Positions 40,266-48,495 of a stretch of 64,000 nucleotides of DNA are shown in pieces. Location: assembly GCF_001613935.1 (NCBI RefSeq), contig NZ_LQCI01000034.1, forward strand, positions 845,031-909,030. The letters run 5' to 3'. Under the pieces are notes generated by a model that was not told the DNA's origin, did not search any database, and saw only the letters and a list, made by a program, of their open reading frames with translations. A program made the translations under genes and the position numbers. The stretch's first letter is position 1. Each line of letters starts with the position of its first letter. This DNA comes from Amycolatopsis regifaucium. Its GTDB lineage: Bacteria > Actinomycetota > Actinomycetes > Mycobacteriales > Pseudonocardiaceae.

Positions 40266-40708
40266 CTGCCATCAAGATCCACCACCTTCGTCCGGCTCCG
40301 GGCGCGAAGCGCGACAAGATCCGCGTCGGCCGTGGTGAGGGCTCGAAGGGCAAGACCGCCGGTCGCGGTACCAAGGGCACCAAGGCCCGGAAGAACGTGC
40401 CCGCCGGTTTCGAGGGTGGGCAGATGCCCATCCACATGCGGCTCCCGAAGCTTCGCGGCTTCAAGAACCGCTTCCGTACCGAGTACCAGCCGGTGAACCT
40501 GGGCGACATCGCCCGCGTCTTCCCGGAGGGTGGCAAGGTCGGCAACGAGGAGCTCGTCGCGAAGGGCCTTGTTCGCAAGAACAAGCTCGTGAAGGTGCTC
40601 GGCAACGGTGACCTGAACGGCGTCAAGCTGGACGTCACCGCCGATGCTTTCTCCGGCTCCGCCAAGGAGAAGCTCTCCGCCGCCGGTGGCTCCGCCACCA
40701 CGCTCTGA
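40262..40708 (+). CDS. rplO: 50S ribosomal protein L15
   Basis: 148 residues. It is the last ribosomal gene before an interruption of the usual rplO-secY order. Gly-rich N-terminal loop (GRGEGSKGKTAGRGTKG) intact. Confidence 0.97.
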   Translation: MTAIKIHHLRPAPGAKRDKIRVGRGEGSKGKTAGRGTKGTKARKNVPAGFEGGQMPIHMRLPKLRGFKNRFRTEYQPVNLGDIARVFPEGGKVGNEELVAKGLVRKNKLVKVLGNGDLNGVKLDVTADAFSGSAKEKLSAAGGSATTL

Positions 40709-40729
40709 GCTCTCTCCGCTCGCTCCACC

Positions 40730-40765
40730 GAAAGGCCCGCCTGGCTCCGCCACGGCGGGCCTTTC
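40730..40765 (+). terminator. Terminator after rplO
   Basis: GAAAGGCCCGCC (40730-40741) pairs perfectly with GGCGGGCCTTTC (40754-40765), followed by GCTTG. It ends the S10-spc transcript before secY, which therefore needs its own promoter. Confidence 0.85.
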
Positions 40766-40814
40766 GCTTGCGCTCGCTTCGCTCTCCCGCCTTCGCTTCG
40801 CTCGGCTCCACCGT

Positions 40815-41119
40815 GTCGACTTTCGCGGGCTAACCGCGATCCTGTGGTCGCCCAGGTGCTCGGCGTCCATGGCGACTTTCGCCGCCTAACCGTCATCCGG
40901 TCCCTTCTCCCTGGCGCTCCCACGGACTTGCGTTTCGCGGGCTAATCGCGACCTGCGCGCCGATACCGTTTCGGGCCACCCAGGCGACTTTCGCCACCTA
41001 ACCGCGATCTGCCAGCCGCGCCGCCCTCCGCGCCCGTGTCGACTTTCGCGGGCTAACCGCGATCCGGTGGCCGCCCAGGCGCCCATGCCCCAGATCGCGG
41101 TTAGCCCGCGAAAGTCGAC
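40815..41119. repeat. Array of six palindromic stop-repeat copies with about 56-bp pitch
   Basis: Copies at 40815-40842, 40872-40900, 40926-40952, 40984-41009, 41038-41067 and (inverted) 41093-41119. Core centres are at about 40827, 40883, 40939, 40995, 41050 and 41107, giving steps of 56, 56, 56, 55 and 57. Four copies have the GACTTTCG arm, one the GCGTTTCG arm; centres vary (CGGG, CCGC, CCAC). Spacers of about 28 bp are not identical, though three contain a GCCCAGGCG-like patch. The rest of 40709-41176 holds only the rplO terminator and short CGCTTCGCTC direct repeats. Confidence 0.95.
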
Positions 41120-41176
41120 GTGCCCACCCAAGCGAAGGGCGTGGCGGCGGTGCGGCTGAACTGGAAGGATCACGAG

Positions 41177-41947
41177 GTGGACACACCTTCCGGGCAGGAT
41201 CCGCAGCCCTTTCAGCAACAGCCGGACGCTCCGCCGACGGTCGTGTCGGTGCCGGACCCCGCGGATCCCGTGGGCGCTCCGGAGCGGTATGACCGGCCCG
41301 AGCCGCGCCGGCTGGTCGCGGCAGGCTTGTCCGCTTTGGCGATGGTCTTGACGCTCGTCGGCTCCTTCTTCCCGCTCTTCCGCTCACAGCACCGGACTGA
41401 CTTCGATCAGGGCCAGAGCTTTGAGCTTGTCACCGTGCAGAGCGCGTGGGGGTCGGAGTTCGTTCAGCTGGGAGAGTCGTTCAAACAATCGTCGACCCCC
41501 GTCGGTGTCCCTTTGGTGATCGCCGCCGCCCTGCTCCTGGGCGCCCTGCTCGTCAGCGCGAAGGCGGCCTACCGGCGACCACTGAATGCGCTGGACCGCT
41601 GGCTGACCACCAGCGCCGCGGTGTTTCTCGCCGCTGTCGTGACCACCATCGGAATGCTGGGAATCGGCATCGGAATCGGCCCGACCATCGAATCGACGAC
41701 GACACCCGAAGCGGGCATGTGGGCGCTTTTCGCCGCAGTCGTCGCCGCGGCGGGCGCGGCGGTGATGAGTCATCGCGTCGAGGAGGACGAAATCCCGGTG
41801 AGCGGCGACCCGAGCCTGGCGGATATGCCCACTCCCAAGGACGGCATCTCCATCACAGTGCTCCCGCCGGAGCCGCAACCCGAGACTCCGCCGGACTATT
41901 CGGCCTTCGCGCCTCCGCCGGATCCCGGCCCGAGGGAGCGCGATTAG
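41177..41947 (+). CDS. Membrane protein of unknown function
   Basis: 256 residues from GTG 41177 with site GGAAGGA (41163-41169); ATG 41120 directly abuts the repeat array and is less likely. A Pro/Gln-rich N-terminus of about 50 residues is followed by about four membrane helices (near 56-80, 120-140, 155-185, 195-215) and a Pro-rich tail. No family recognised. The last codons (Arg-Glu-Arg-Asp) and TAG stop lie in a palindromic repeat. It sits between rplO and secY, where most relatives have no gene. Confidence 0.75.
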   Translation: MDTPSGQDPQPFQQQPDAPPTVVSVPDPADPVGAPERYDRPEPRRLVAAGLSALAMVLTLVGSFFPLFRSQHRTDFDQGQSFELVTVQSAWGSEFVQLGESFKQSSTPVGVPLVIAAALLLGALLVSAKAAYRRPLNALDRWLTTSAAVFLAAVVTTIGMLGIGIGIGPTIESTTTPEAGMWALFAAVVAAAGAAVMSHRVEEDEIPVSGDPSLADMPTPKDGISITVLPPEPQPETPPDYSAFAPPPDPGPRERD

Positions 41948-41961
41948 CCCGCTAAACGCGC
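41938..41961. repeat. Palindromic stop-repeat copy ending the membrane-protein gene
   Basis: GCGCGATTAGCCCGCTAAAC followed by GCGC. Its TAG at 41945-41947 is the stop of the preceding gene. Confidence 0.9.
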
Positions 41962-41997
41962 TCGCGCCGGCCGATACGGTGGAGGAGGAGGTGGCCG

Positions 41998-42630
41998 ATG
42001 ACTTGGGCGGTGGTCTTTTTCGGTGCGGCGGTGCTCGTGGCTTTTACGCCAGGGGCGAACAACCTGCTTGGCCTGCACCACGGTATGACACAGGGTGCGT
42101 GGAAAGGGCTCGTCGGCCTGTTAGGCCGTTTGGCCGCGTTCACGGTCTTGATCACGGCGGTCGCCGCAGGGCTCGGACAGCTCCTGGCCGCCTCCGAGCT
42201 TGCACTCACGGTGATCAAGTGGGCGGGTGTCGCCTATCTGGTCTGGATCGGCGGACGGCTGCTGTGGTCGACCTTCCGCGGTGAACGGACGACGGCGGTC
42301 CCCGCGCCACAAGGCGCTGAACCCGTGCCGGCGCTGCGGATCGCGAGGAAGGAATTCGTCGTCGCGATCACGAACCCGAAGGCGATCCTCATCTTCACCG
42401 CGTTCGTGCCGCAGTTCATCGACGCAGCTCACGGCTCCTTTCCCGCGCAGATCGCGATCCTCGGCGCCGTATATCTGCTCGCCGAATTCGTCGCGGGCGC
42501 CACTTATATCGGAGTCGGCACGCTCGTGAAGTCGCTCCGCCTGTCGCGCCGCGCCACTCGCAACGTCGATCGCGGCACCGGTGTCGTGCTGATCGGCATG
42601 GCGGGCGCCCTCGCCGCGTCGAGCTCCTGA
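41998..42630 (+). CDS. LysE/RhtB family amino-acid exporter
   Basis: 210 residues, RBS GGAGGAGGAGG. Six membrane helices and the family signature near the N-terminus (FTPGANNLLGLHHGMTQG) plus ITNPKAILIF in the middle. Such proteins export amino acids; substrate unknown. It is the second extra gene between rplO and secY. Confidence 0.88.
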   Translation: MTWAVVFFGAAVLVAFTPGANNLLGLHHGMTQGAWKGLVGLLGRLAAFTVLITAVAAGLGQLLAASELALTVIKWAGVAYLVWIGGRLLWSTFRGERTTAVPAPQGAEPVPALRIARKEFVVAITNPKAILIFTAFVPQFIDAAHGSFPAQIAILGAVYLLAEFVAGATYIGVGTLVKSLRLSRRATRNVDRGTGVVLIGMAGALAASSS

Positions 42631-42648
42631 GCCCCGCGCCTGATCACA

Positions 42649-42677
42649 GCGCGTTTAGCGGGCTAAGTGCGATCCGG
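42649..42677. repeat. Palindromic stop-repeat copy downstream of the LysE gene
   Basis: GCGCGTTTAGCGGGCTAAGT then GCGATCCGG; one half has drifted (AAGTGC for AAACGC). Confidence 0.85.
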
Positions 42678-42951
42678 TGAGGCCGGAAAGTGGGGAACGA
42701 CAGGGCGATCTGTCAAGGTTCCGGACCGAGAAGCGGAAGTCGATCAACCTGGTGGACCAACCTTCGTTCGGAAAACCCACACGCACTGCGGACACGCCCT
42801 GTGAAGCTGTTAGAGTCGGCGACACGCTTCGGGACGAGTGTGCCCCGAAGCGTTCCTGGCTTGTGCCAGAAAGCTGTGTGTTCCTGCCGGCCCCAGGCCG
42901 GCCAAGCCGATCGTCGGTAAGACAGCCGACGACGCCGAGGAGGTCCCCCGC
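42678..42951 (+). promoter_or_regulatory. secY promoter region and leader hairpin
   Basis: TAGAGT at 42811-42816 is a plausible -10; the -35 is unclear. Downstream, ACGCTTCGGG (42824-42833) pairs perfectly with CCCGAAGCGT (42844-42853). GAGGAGG at 42938-42944 is the secY ribosome-binding site. No gene seen here. Confidence 0.45.
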
Positions 42952-44259
42952 GTGCTCAGCGCCTTCCGCTCGGCTCTCGCGACGCCGGATCTACGTAAGA
43001 AGATCCTGTTCACGCTAGCCATCGTCGCGGTCTACCGAATCGGTGCCACCATCCCGGCCCCGGGCATCTCTTATTCCGCCGTGCAGCAATGCACGGAGAC
43101 TGGGTCGCAGGAGGGCGTCTATCAGCTGCTGAACCTGTTCAGCGGTGGTGCGCTACTGCAGCTGTCGCTGTTCTCGACCGGCATCATGCCGTACATCACG
43201 GCGAGCATCATCGTCCAGCTTCTCACCGTGGTCATCCCGCGGTTCGAGGAGCTGAAGAAGGAAGGCCAGGCCGGCCAGGGCAAGCTGACCCAGTACACCC
43301 GGTACCTGACGATCGCGCTCGCGGTCCTGCAGGCGACCGGTGTGGTGGCGCTCGCCGACCGCAAGCAGCTCTTCCCGCAGTGCGAAACCTCGATCATCCC
43401 GGACAACAGCGTTTACACGCTGGCCATCATCGTCGTCACGATGACCGCCGGTACGGCCGTCATGATGTGGCTGGGTGAGCTGATCACCGAGCGCGGCGTC
43501 GGCAACGGCATGTCCGTGCTGATCTTCCTGAACATCGCGGCCCGTATCCCGATCGAGGGTGGCAACATCCTCAGCAGCGCCGGCCCGGTGGTCTTCAGCC
43601 TGATCTGCGTGTTCGGCTTGGTGATCATCGCCAGCGTCATCTTCGTCGAGCAGGGCCAGCGCCGGATCCCGGTGCAGTACGCCAAGCGCATGATCGGCCG
43701 CCGCATGTACGGCGGAACCTCGACCTACCTGCCGATCAAGGTGAACCAGGCCGGTGTCATCCCGGTCATCTTCGCCTCGTCGCTGCTCTACCTGCCGGAC
43801 CTGATCAGCCGCCTCGTCGGGGACGCCAACAGCAACGCCGGCTGGCAGGTCTTCATCCAGAACTACATCGTCAACCAGTCCAGCTGGGCGCACGTCCTGC
43901 TGTACTTCGCGTTGATCATCTTCTTCACGTACTTCTACATCACGATCACGTTCAACGTGGACGAGCGTGCGGAGGAAATGAAGAAGTTCGGTGGCTTCAT
44001 CCCGGGTATCCGTCCGGGCCGTCCCACCGCGGAGTACCTCAGCTACGTCCTCGGCCGGATCACTCTGCCGGGCTCTTTGTACCTGGGCATCATCGCGATC
44101 CTTCCGAACTTCTTCCTGTCCGTCACCGGCAGCGGGAACAACCAGAACTTCCCGTTCGGTGGCACGGCTGTGCTGATCATGGTCGGTGTCGGTCTCGACA
44201 CCGTGAAGCAGATCGAAAGCCAGCTGATGCAACGTAACTACGAAGGGTTCTTGAAGTGA
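42952..44259 (+). CDS. secY: Preprotein translocase subunit SecY
   Basis: 435 residues from GTG 42952 (GAGGAGG 7 nt upstream); an ATG at 42838 would lie in the leader hairpin. Ten membrane helices form the Sec channel. Motifs GIMPYITASIIVQLL and NVDERAEEMKKFGGFIPGIRPG are intact. The stop overlaps adk by 4 nt (GTGA). Confidence 0.97.
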   Translation: MLSAFRSALATPDLRKKILFTLAIVAVYRIGATIPAPGISYSAVQQCTETGSQEGVYQLLNLFSGGALLQLSLFSTGIMPYITASIIVQLLTVVIPRFEELKKEGQAGQGKLTQYTRYLTIALAVLQATGVVALADRKQLFPQCETSIIPDNSVYTLAIIVVTMTAGTAVMMWLGELITERGVGNGMSVLIFLNIAARIPIEGGNILSSAGPVVFSLICVFGLVIIASVIFVEQGQRRIPVQYAKRMIGRRMYGGTSTYLPIKVNQAGVIPVIFASSLLYLPDLISRLVGDANSNAGWQVFIQNYIVNQSSWAHVLLYFALIIFFTYFYITITFNVDERAEEMKKFGGFIPGIRPGRPTAEYLSYVLGRITLPGSLYLGIIAILPNFFLSVTGSGNNQNFPFGGTAVLIMVGVGLDTVKQIESQLMQRNYEGFLK

Positions 44260-44810
44260 CGCGCCTGGTTCTCGTTGGCCCTCCTGGCGCGGGCAAAGGT
44301 ACTCAGGCGGTAGCACTGTCGGAGAAGCTCCGGATCCCGCACATCTCGACCGGCGATCTGTTCCGCGCCCACGTGGGGGAGCAGACGCCGCTGGGTCAGG
44401 AGGCCAAGCGCTACCTGGACTCCGGTGAACTGGTCCCTGACTCGGTCACGAACGAGATGGTGCGCGAGCGCCTGGCCGAGCCGGACGCCAAGGCCGGGTT
44501 CCTGCTGGATGGCTTCCCGCGCAACACGAAGCAGGCCGATGTCCTCGGTGAGATCCTCGGCGAGGCCGACACCGAGCTCAACGCGGTCATCCAGCTCCAG
44601 GTTTCGGAGGACGTCGTCGTCGAGCGGCTGCTTTCGCGCGGCCGCTCGGACGACACCGAAGACGTCATCCGTCGTCGTCAGCAGATCTACGTGTCCGAGA
44701 CGGCTCCGCTGCTCGAGTACTACGCGGACATCCTCGTCACGGTCGACGGTGTCGGCTCGGTGGACGAGATCTCCGCCCGCGTGCTGGAAGCGCTGCGCGA
44801 CCGCACGTGA
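44256..44810 (+). CDS. adk: Adenylate kinase
   Basis: 184 residues from GTG 44256. It interconverts AMP, ADP and ATP. P-loop GPPGAGKGTQ, LLDGFPRN and the short lid (RGRSDDTEDVIRRR) are present; it lacks the zinc lid, as is typical of actinobacteria. It overlaps map by 4 nt. Confidence 0.97.
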   Translation: MTRLVLVGPPGAGKGTQAVALSEKLRIPHISTGDLFRAHVGEQTPLGQEAKRYLDSGELVPDSVTNEMVRERLAEPDAKAGFLLDGFPRNTKQADVLGEILGEADTELNAVIQLQVSEDVVVERLLSRGRSDDTEDVIRRRQQIYVSETAPLLEYYADILVTVDGVGSVDEISARVLEALRDRT

Positions 44811-45631
44811 ATCTCGGAGGACTGCGTGTACTGCAACGACTTCGTCGTGGACGCATGATCGAACTCAAAAGCCCCGGCGAGCTACAGGCGATGCGCGCCG
44901 CCGGACTGGTCGTCTGGCGCACCCTCACCGCGGTGCGCGAGATCGCCAAGCCGGGGGCCACGACGGCCGATCTCGACGAACTCGCCGAGCAGACGATCCG
45001 CGACGCCGGTGCGGTGCCCTCGTTCAAGGGCTACCACGGCTTCCCGGCGTCGATCTGCGCCTCGGTGAATGAGCAGATCGTCCACGGCATCCCGTCGAAG
45101 ACGCAGGTCCTCAACGAGGGCGACATCATCTCGGTGGACTGCGGTGCGATCCTCGACGGCTGGCACGGCGACTCCGCTGTCACCCTCGCGATCGGTGAGG
45201 TGTCAAAGGCGGATCTCGCGCTTTCGGCGGCCACCGAGGCCGCGATGTGGGCGGGGATCGCCGCGGTGTCGTCCGGTGGCCGGCTCACCGACATCTCGCA
45301 CGCCGTGCAGACCGCGGCCGAGAAGGCGAGCCGGGAAGACGGCATCGAGTACGGGATGATCGTCGAGTACGGCGGTCACGGCATCGGGCGCCAGATGCAC
45401 ATGGACCCGTTCCTGCCGAACCTGGGCAAGCCGGGCAAGGGCCCGCGGCTCAAGACCGGGATGGCGCTCGCGATCGAGCCCATGCTGACCGGTGGCGGCG
45501 GCGAGACCGTCGAGCTCGACGACGGGTGGACCGTCGTGACCGCGGACGGCTCACGTGCCGCGCACTGGGAGCACACCGTCGCCATCACCGATGACGGCCC
45601 GTGGGTGCTGACCGCCCCCGAAGACGCCTGA
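44807..45631 (+). CDS. map: Methionine aminopeptidase, type I
   Basis: 274 residues from GTG 44807, which overlaps the adk stop and adds a basic N-terminal stretch similar to some actinobacterial MetAPs; ATG 44855 is the alternative (258 residues). It removes initiator Met. Metal ligands are visible: Asp pair in SVDCGAILDGWHGDSAV, His in GGHGIGRQMH, Glu in AIEPM and Glu in WEHTVA. Confidence 0.95.
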   Translation: MNLGGLRVLQRLRRGRMIELKSPGELQAMRAAGLVVWRTLTAVREIAKPGATTADLDELAEQTIRDAGAVPSFKGYHGFPASICASVNEQIVHGIPSKTQVLNEGDIISVDCGAILDGWHGDSAVTLAIGEVSKADLALSAATEAAMWAGIAAVSSGGRLTDISHAVQTAAEKASREDGIEYGMIVEYGGHGIGRQMHMDPFLPNLGKPGKGPRLKTGMALAIEPMLTGGGGETVELDDGWTVVTADGSRAAHWEHTVAITDDGPWVLTAPEDA

Positions 45632-45647
45632 CCCAGCCCCGCCCCGC

Positions 45648-45782
45648 CCGGATCGCGTTTAGCCCGCTAACCGCGACGTGCGCCCCGACCTGCGTTTAGC
45701 CCCCTGATCGCGATCACCGGGAGCGCGATCAGGGGGCTAAAGTCGCGTGGGCGCCGGAGCGCGGTTAGCGGGCTAAACGCGA
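45648..45782. repeat. Array of four palindromic stop-repeat copies
   Basis: Copies at 45648-45676, 45689-45715, 45723-45747 (inverted) and 45759-45782. Core centres are about 37, 34 and 36 bp apart. Copies 2 and 3 carry the CCCC/GGGG centre, 1 and 4 the CGGG-type centre. It lies after map. Confidence 0.9.
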
Positions 45783-45891
45783 GTCAGGCCGCCGTCAGGC
45801 ACAGCGCCGAGTCCGCCGGGAGCCGCCCGCTCCTGCCCCCATCGGGTGCACTTCGCCCGGCCGGACGCCGCCAGGTCACTGGCCTCCCGGA

Positions 45892-45914
45892 GCGCGATTA
45901 GGGGGCGAAACGCA
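45892..45914. repeat. Palindromic stop-repeat copy
   Basis: GCGCGATTAGGGGGCGAAAC then GCA: the GGGG-centre hybrid form in inverted orientation, upstream of the infA promoter region. Confidence 0.85.
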
Positions 45915-46173
45915 CGTCGGCGCAGGCGTACGATGGAGGCAGTCGCCACTGGCGGGCACAGGGGTCACCTAACACAGTCACCCCCCGTTTGGGGCTCACG
46001 ACACGGGTTGCGTACACTGTCAAGTCGGTGTACTCATCGCGCCCGGATCCTGCGCGCTCGTGACTTCTCGCGAACGGACATTGGAGCCGGGCAGGAGTGT
46101 GCCGAAGCACCACCCAGCCAAGCACTCAAGCTCTGACTGATAACACAGCGTAGCGACAGGAAATGCGGAGGAC
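45915..46173 (+). promoter_or_regulatory. Promoter and leader region of the infA-alpha operon
   Basis: TACACT at 46013-46018 fits a -10; TTGGGG at 45989-45994 (18 bp upstream) is a weak -35. RBS GCGGAGGA lies just before infA. No gene seen in 45632-46173. Confidence 0.35.
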
Positions 46174-46395
46174 ATGGGCAAGAAAGACGGGGCCATCGAG
46201 GTCGAAGGCCGCGTAGTCGAGCCGCTCCCCAACGCGATGTTCCGCGTCGAGTTGGAGAACGGCCACAAGGTCCTTGCACACATCAGCGGCAAGATGCGGC
46301 AGCACTACATCCGCATCCTGCCCGAGGACAGGGTTGTCGTGGAGCTCTCGCCCTACGACTTGTCTCGTGGTCGCATCGTCTATCGCTACAAGTGA
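46174..46395 (+). CDS. infA: Translation initiation factor IF-1
   Basis: 73 residues, single OB-fold with motif NAMFRVELENGHKVLAHISGKMR and C-terminus YDLSRGRIVYRYK. It blocks the ribosomal A site during initiation. Confidence 0.97.
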   Translation: MGKKDGAIEVEGRVVEPLPNAMFRVELENGHKVLAHISGKMRQHYIRILPEDRVVVELSPYDLSRGRIVYRYK

Positions 46396-46431
46396 TCACG
46401 ACGAGTTAGCACAAGCAGGAGAGCAGGAGAC

Positions 46432-46545
46432 GTGAAGGTCCAGCCGAGCGTCAAGAAGATCTGCGACAAGTGCAAGGTGATCCGCCGTCACGGCCGGATC
46501 ATGGTGATCTGCGAGAACCTGCGGCACAAGCAGCGGCAGGGCTGA
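46432..46545 (+). CDS. rpmJ: 50S ribosomal protein L36
   Basis: 37 residues from GTG 46432 (GGAGA upstream): KVQPSVKKICDKCKVIRRHG and onward. Zinc ligands Cys11, Cys14, Cys27 and His32 make this the C+ form. It lies 36 nt after infA. Confidence 0.95.
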   Translation: MKVQPSVKKICDKCKVIRRHGRIMVICENLRHKQRQG

Positions 46546-46750
46546 TCACTCGCACTCGTACAGAGTGGATTGACGGCTACACAATCTCCCCGCACCTGCC
46601 GGGCCGTGCGAACGGCCCGGTTCACCCTCGGACTTCAGGCCGAGGCCGGGACACCCGAAGCGCAAGCAGAGGGCACGACAGGCGAGTCGGTCCCGGGACC
46701 GGACGGGGAGCAGACCTGAAGATGAAATCTATGAAGGAGCATCAACGCCA

Positions 46751-47131
46751 ATGGCACGACTCGCTGGCGTAGACCTCCCCCGCGAAAAGCGGTTGGAGAT
46801 CGCGCTGACCTACATCTACGGCATCGGCCGTACCCGCTCGAAGCAGCTCATCGCGGCTGCCGAGCTCAACGCGGACACTCGCGTCAAGGATCTGAGCGAT
46901 GACGACCTCGCCAAGCTGCGGGTCTACATCGAAGAGAACTTCAAGGTCGAGGGTGACCTTCGCCGCGAGGTGAACGCCGACATCCGTCGGAAGATCGAGA
47001 TCGGGTGCTACGAGGGCCTTCGCTGGCGTCGCGGACTTCCCGTCCGTGGTCAGCGCACCAAGACCAACGCCCGCACCCGCAAGGGTCCGAAGAAGACGGT
47101 CGCCGGCAAGAAGAAGGCTGGCAAGAAGTGA
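46751..47131 (+). CDS. rpsM: 30S ribosomal protein S13
   Basis: 126 residues. Head protein contacting 23S bridge B1 and P-site tRNA. The Lys/Arg-rich C-terminal tail is intact. Its last bases overlap the GTG of a small ORF (GTGA). The 205-bp gap upstream holds no gene I can support. Confidence 0.97.
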   Translation: MARLAGVDLPREKRLEIALTYIYGIGRTRSKQLIAAAELNADTRVKDLSDDDLAKLRVYIEENFKVEGDLRREVNADIRRKIEIGCYEGLRWRRGLPVRGQRTKTNARTRKGPKKTVAGKKKAGKK

Positions 47132-47313
47132 GCGTCCAGGGCAAGAAGGTCGTGCAGATGGGCGGCGTTCACCGTCGCGGCTCGGCTTGTGTCTCGCCCA
47201 AGGCGCTCTACGCCCGCCCGATGGCGCTGCGGAACCTGTACACCGACGCCGGTTCGATCATCCGGCGCGGCCAGGCCGAAGCGGTCGCCGCTCACCAAGA
47301 GAACGCGCGCTAA
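47128..47313 (+). CDS. Unrecognised 61-codon ORF between rpsM and rpsK
   Basis: GTG 47128 overlaps the rpsM stop by 4 nt, and TAA is at 47311-47313, 18 nt before rpsK. The product is basic (starts SVQGKKVVQMGGVHRRGSAC) with one Cys, no signal peptide and strong G/C third positions. It fills what would otherwise be an unusual 200-bp gap in a compact operon, and translational coupling supports expression. No family recognised. Confidence 0.55.
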   Translation: MSVQGKKVVQMGGVHRRGSACVSPKALYARPMALRNLYTDAGSIIRRGQAEAVAAHQENAR

Positions 47314-47331
47314 CAGGAGAACCCTCAAAAC

Positions 47332-47739
47332 ATGCCACCGAAGTCTCGTACTGCGGCGGGGGCCAAGAAGGTCCGCCGTAAGGAAAAGAAGAATGTCGCG
47401 CACGGTCACGCGCACATCAAGAGCACCTTCAACAACACCATCGTCTCGATCACGGACCCGACCGGTGCCGTGATCGCGTGGGCGTCGAGTGGTCACGTGG
47501 GCTTCAAGGGCTCGCGTAAGTCCACCCCGTTCGCCGCGCAGATGGCCGCCGAGAACGCCGCCCGCAAGGCTGCCGAGCACGGCATGAAGAAGGTCGACGT
47601 TTTCGTGAAGGGCCCGGGTTCGGGCCGCGAGACGGCGATCCGCTCGCTGCAGGCGGCCGGCCTCGAGGTCGGCACCATCCAGGACGTGACCCCGCAGCCT
47701 CACAACGGCTGCCGCCCGCCCAAGCGGCGCCGGGTCTGA
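47332..47739 (+). CDS. rpsK: 30S ribosomal protein S11
   Basis: 135 residues. Platform protein near the E-site mRNA. C-terminus TPQPHNGCRPPKRRRV is typical. Confidence 0.97.
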   Translation: MPPKSRTAAGAKKVRRKEKKNVAHGHAHIKSTFNNTIVSITDPTGAVIAWASSGHVGFKGSRKSTPFAAQMAAENAARKAAEHGMKKVDVFVKGPGSGRETAIRSLQAAGLEVGTIQDVTPQPHNGCRPPKRRRV

Positions 47740-47762
47740 GGAACGGGGAGGAGTAAGAAGAA

Positions 47763-48368
47763 ATGGCTCGTTACACCGGCCCCGCGACGCGTATTTCGCG
47801 TCGCCTCAAGGTTGACCTCATCGGCGGCGACCAGGCTTTCGAGCGTCGCCCCTATCCGCCCGGCCAGCACGGCCGCGGTCGGATCAAGGAGTCCGAGTAC
47901 CTCCTGCAGTCGCAGGAGAAGCAGAAGGCTCGTTACACGTACGGCGTTCTCGAGCGTCAGTTCGTCCGGTACTACAAGGAAGCCGTTCGGCGTCCCGGTA
48001 AGACCGGTGAGAACCTGCTGCAGATCCTCGAGTCCCGTCTCGACAACGTGATCTACCGCGCCGGCATCGCCCGCACCCGCCGTCAGGCGCGTCAGCTGGT
48101 GAGCCACGGTCACTTCGTGGTCAACGGCGTCAAGGTCAACGTTCCCTCGTATCAGGTCAGCAAGTGGGACATCATCGACGTACGGCCGAAGTCGTTCTCG
48201 ATGCTGCCCTTCGTCGCTGCCAAGGAGTCGTTCGGCGAGCGTCCCGTTCCCGCGTGGCTCCAGGTTGTTCCGTCCAACCTCCGTGTGCTGGTCCACCAGC
48301 TCCCGGAGCGCGCTCAGATCGATGTTCCGGTCCAGGAACAGCTGATCGTCGAGCTCTACTCGAAGTGA
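47763..48368 (+). CDS. rpsD: 30S ribosomal protein S4, zinc-free form
   Basis: 201 residues. Assembly initiator of the 30S subunit. The N-terminus lacks the Cys cluster seen in zinc-binding S4 proteins, so this is the C- form. S4 RNA-binding domain intact. Confidence 0.97.
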   Translation: MARYTGPATRISRRLKVDLIGGDQAFERRPYPPGQHGRGRIKESEYLLQSQEKQKARYTYGVLERQFVRYYKEAVRRPGKTGENLLQILESRLDNVIYRAGIARTRRQARQLVSHGHFVVNGVKVNVPSYQVSKWDIIDVRPKSFSMLPFVAAKESFGERPVPAWLQVVPSNLRVLVHQLPERAQIDVPVQEQLIVELYSK

Positions 48369-48373
48369 TCCAT

Positions 48374-48402
48374 CACCGGGCCGGGGTTTCCCCGGCCCGG
48401 TG
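48374..48402. terminator. Perfect 13-bp hairpin between rpsD and rpoA
   Basis: CACCGGGCCGGGG (48374-48386), loop TTT, CCCCGGCCCGGTG (48390-48402). No U-tract follows, so partial termination or processing is as likely as full termination. Confidence 0.55.
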
Positions 48403-48495
48403 TGGGCACGGGCGGCGGCGCCCGGAGCGCGCCGCCGTTTCGCCATCCCTTTCGGTGTCATATGGCGGGCGCCGTTTGGAAAGGAATTAGGAAAG

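Noticed and set aside
40815..41119. CRISPR array
   Set aside because: Repeat-spacer spacing looks similar, but repeats are degenerate palindromes, one is inverted, the same element occurs singly throughout the window and inside genes, and no cas gene is present.
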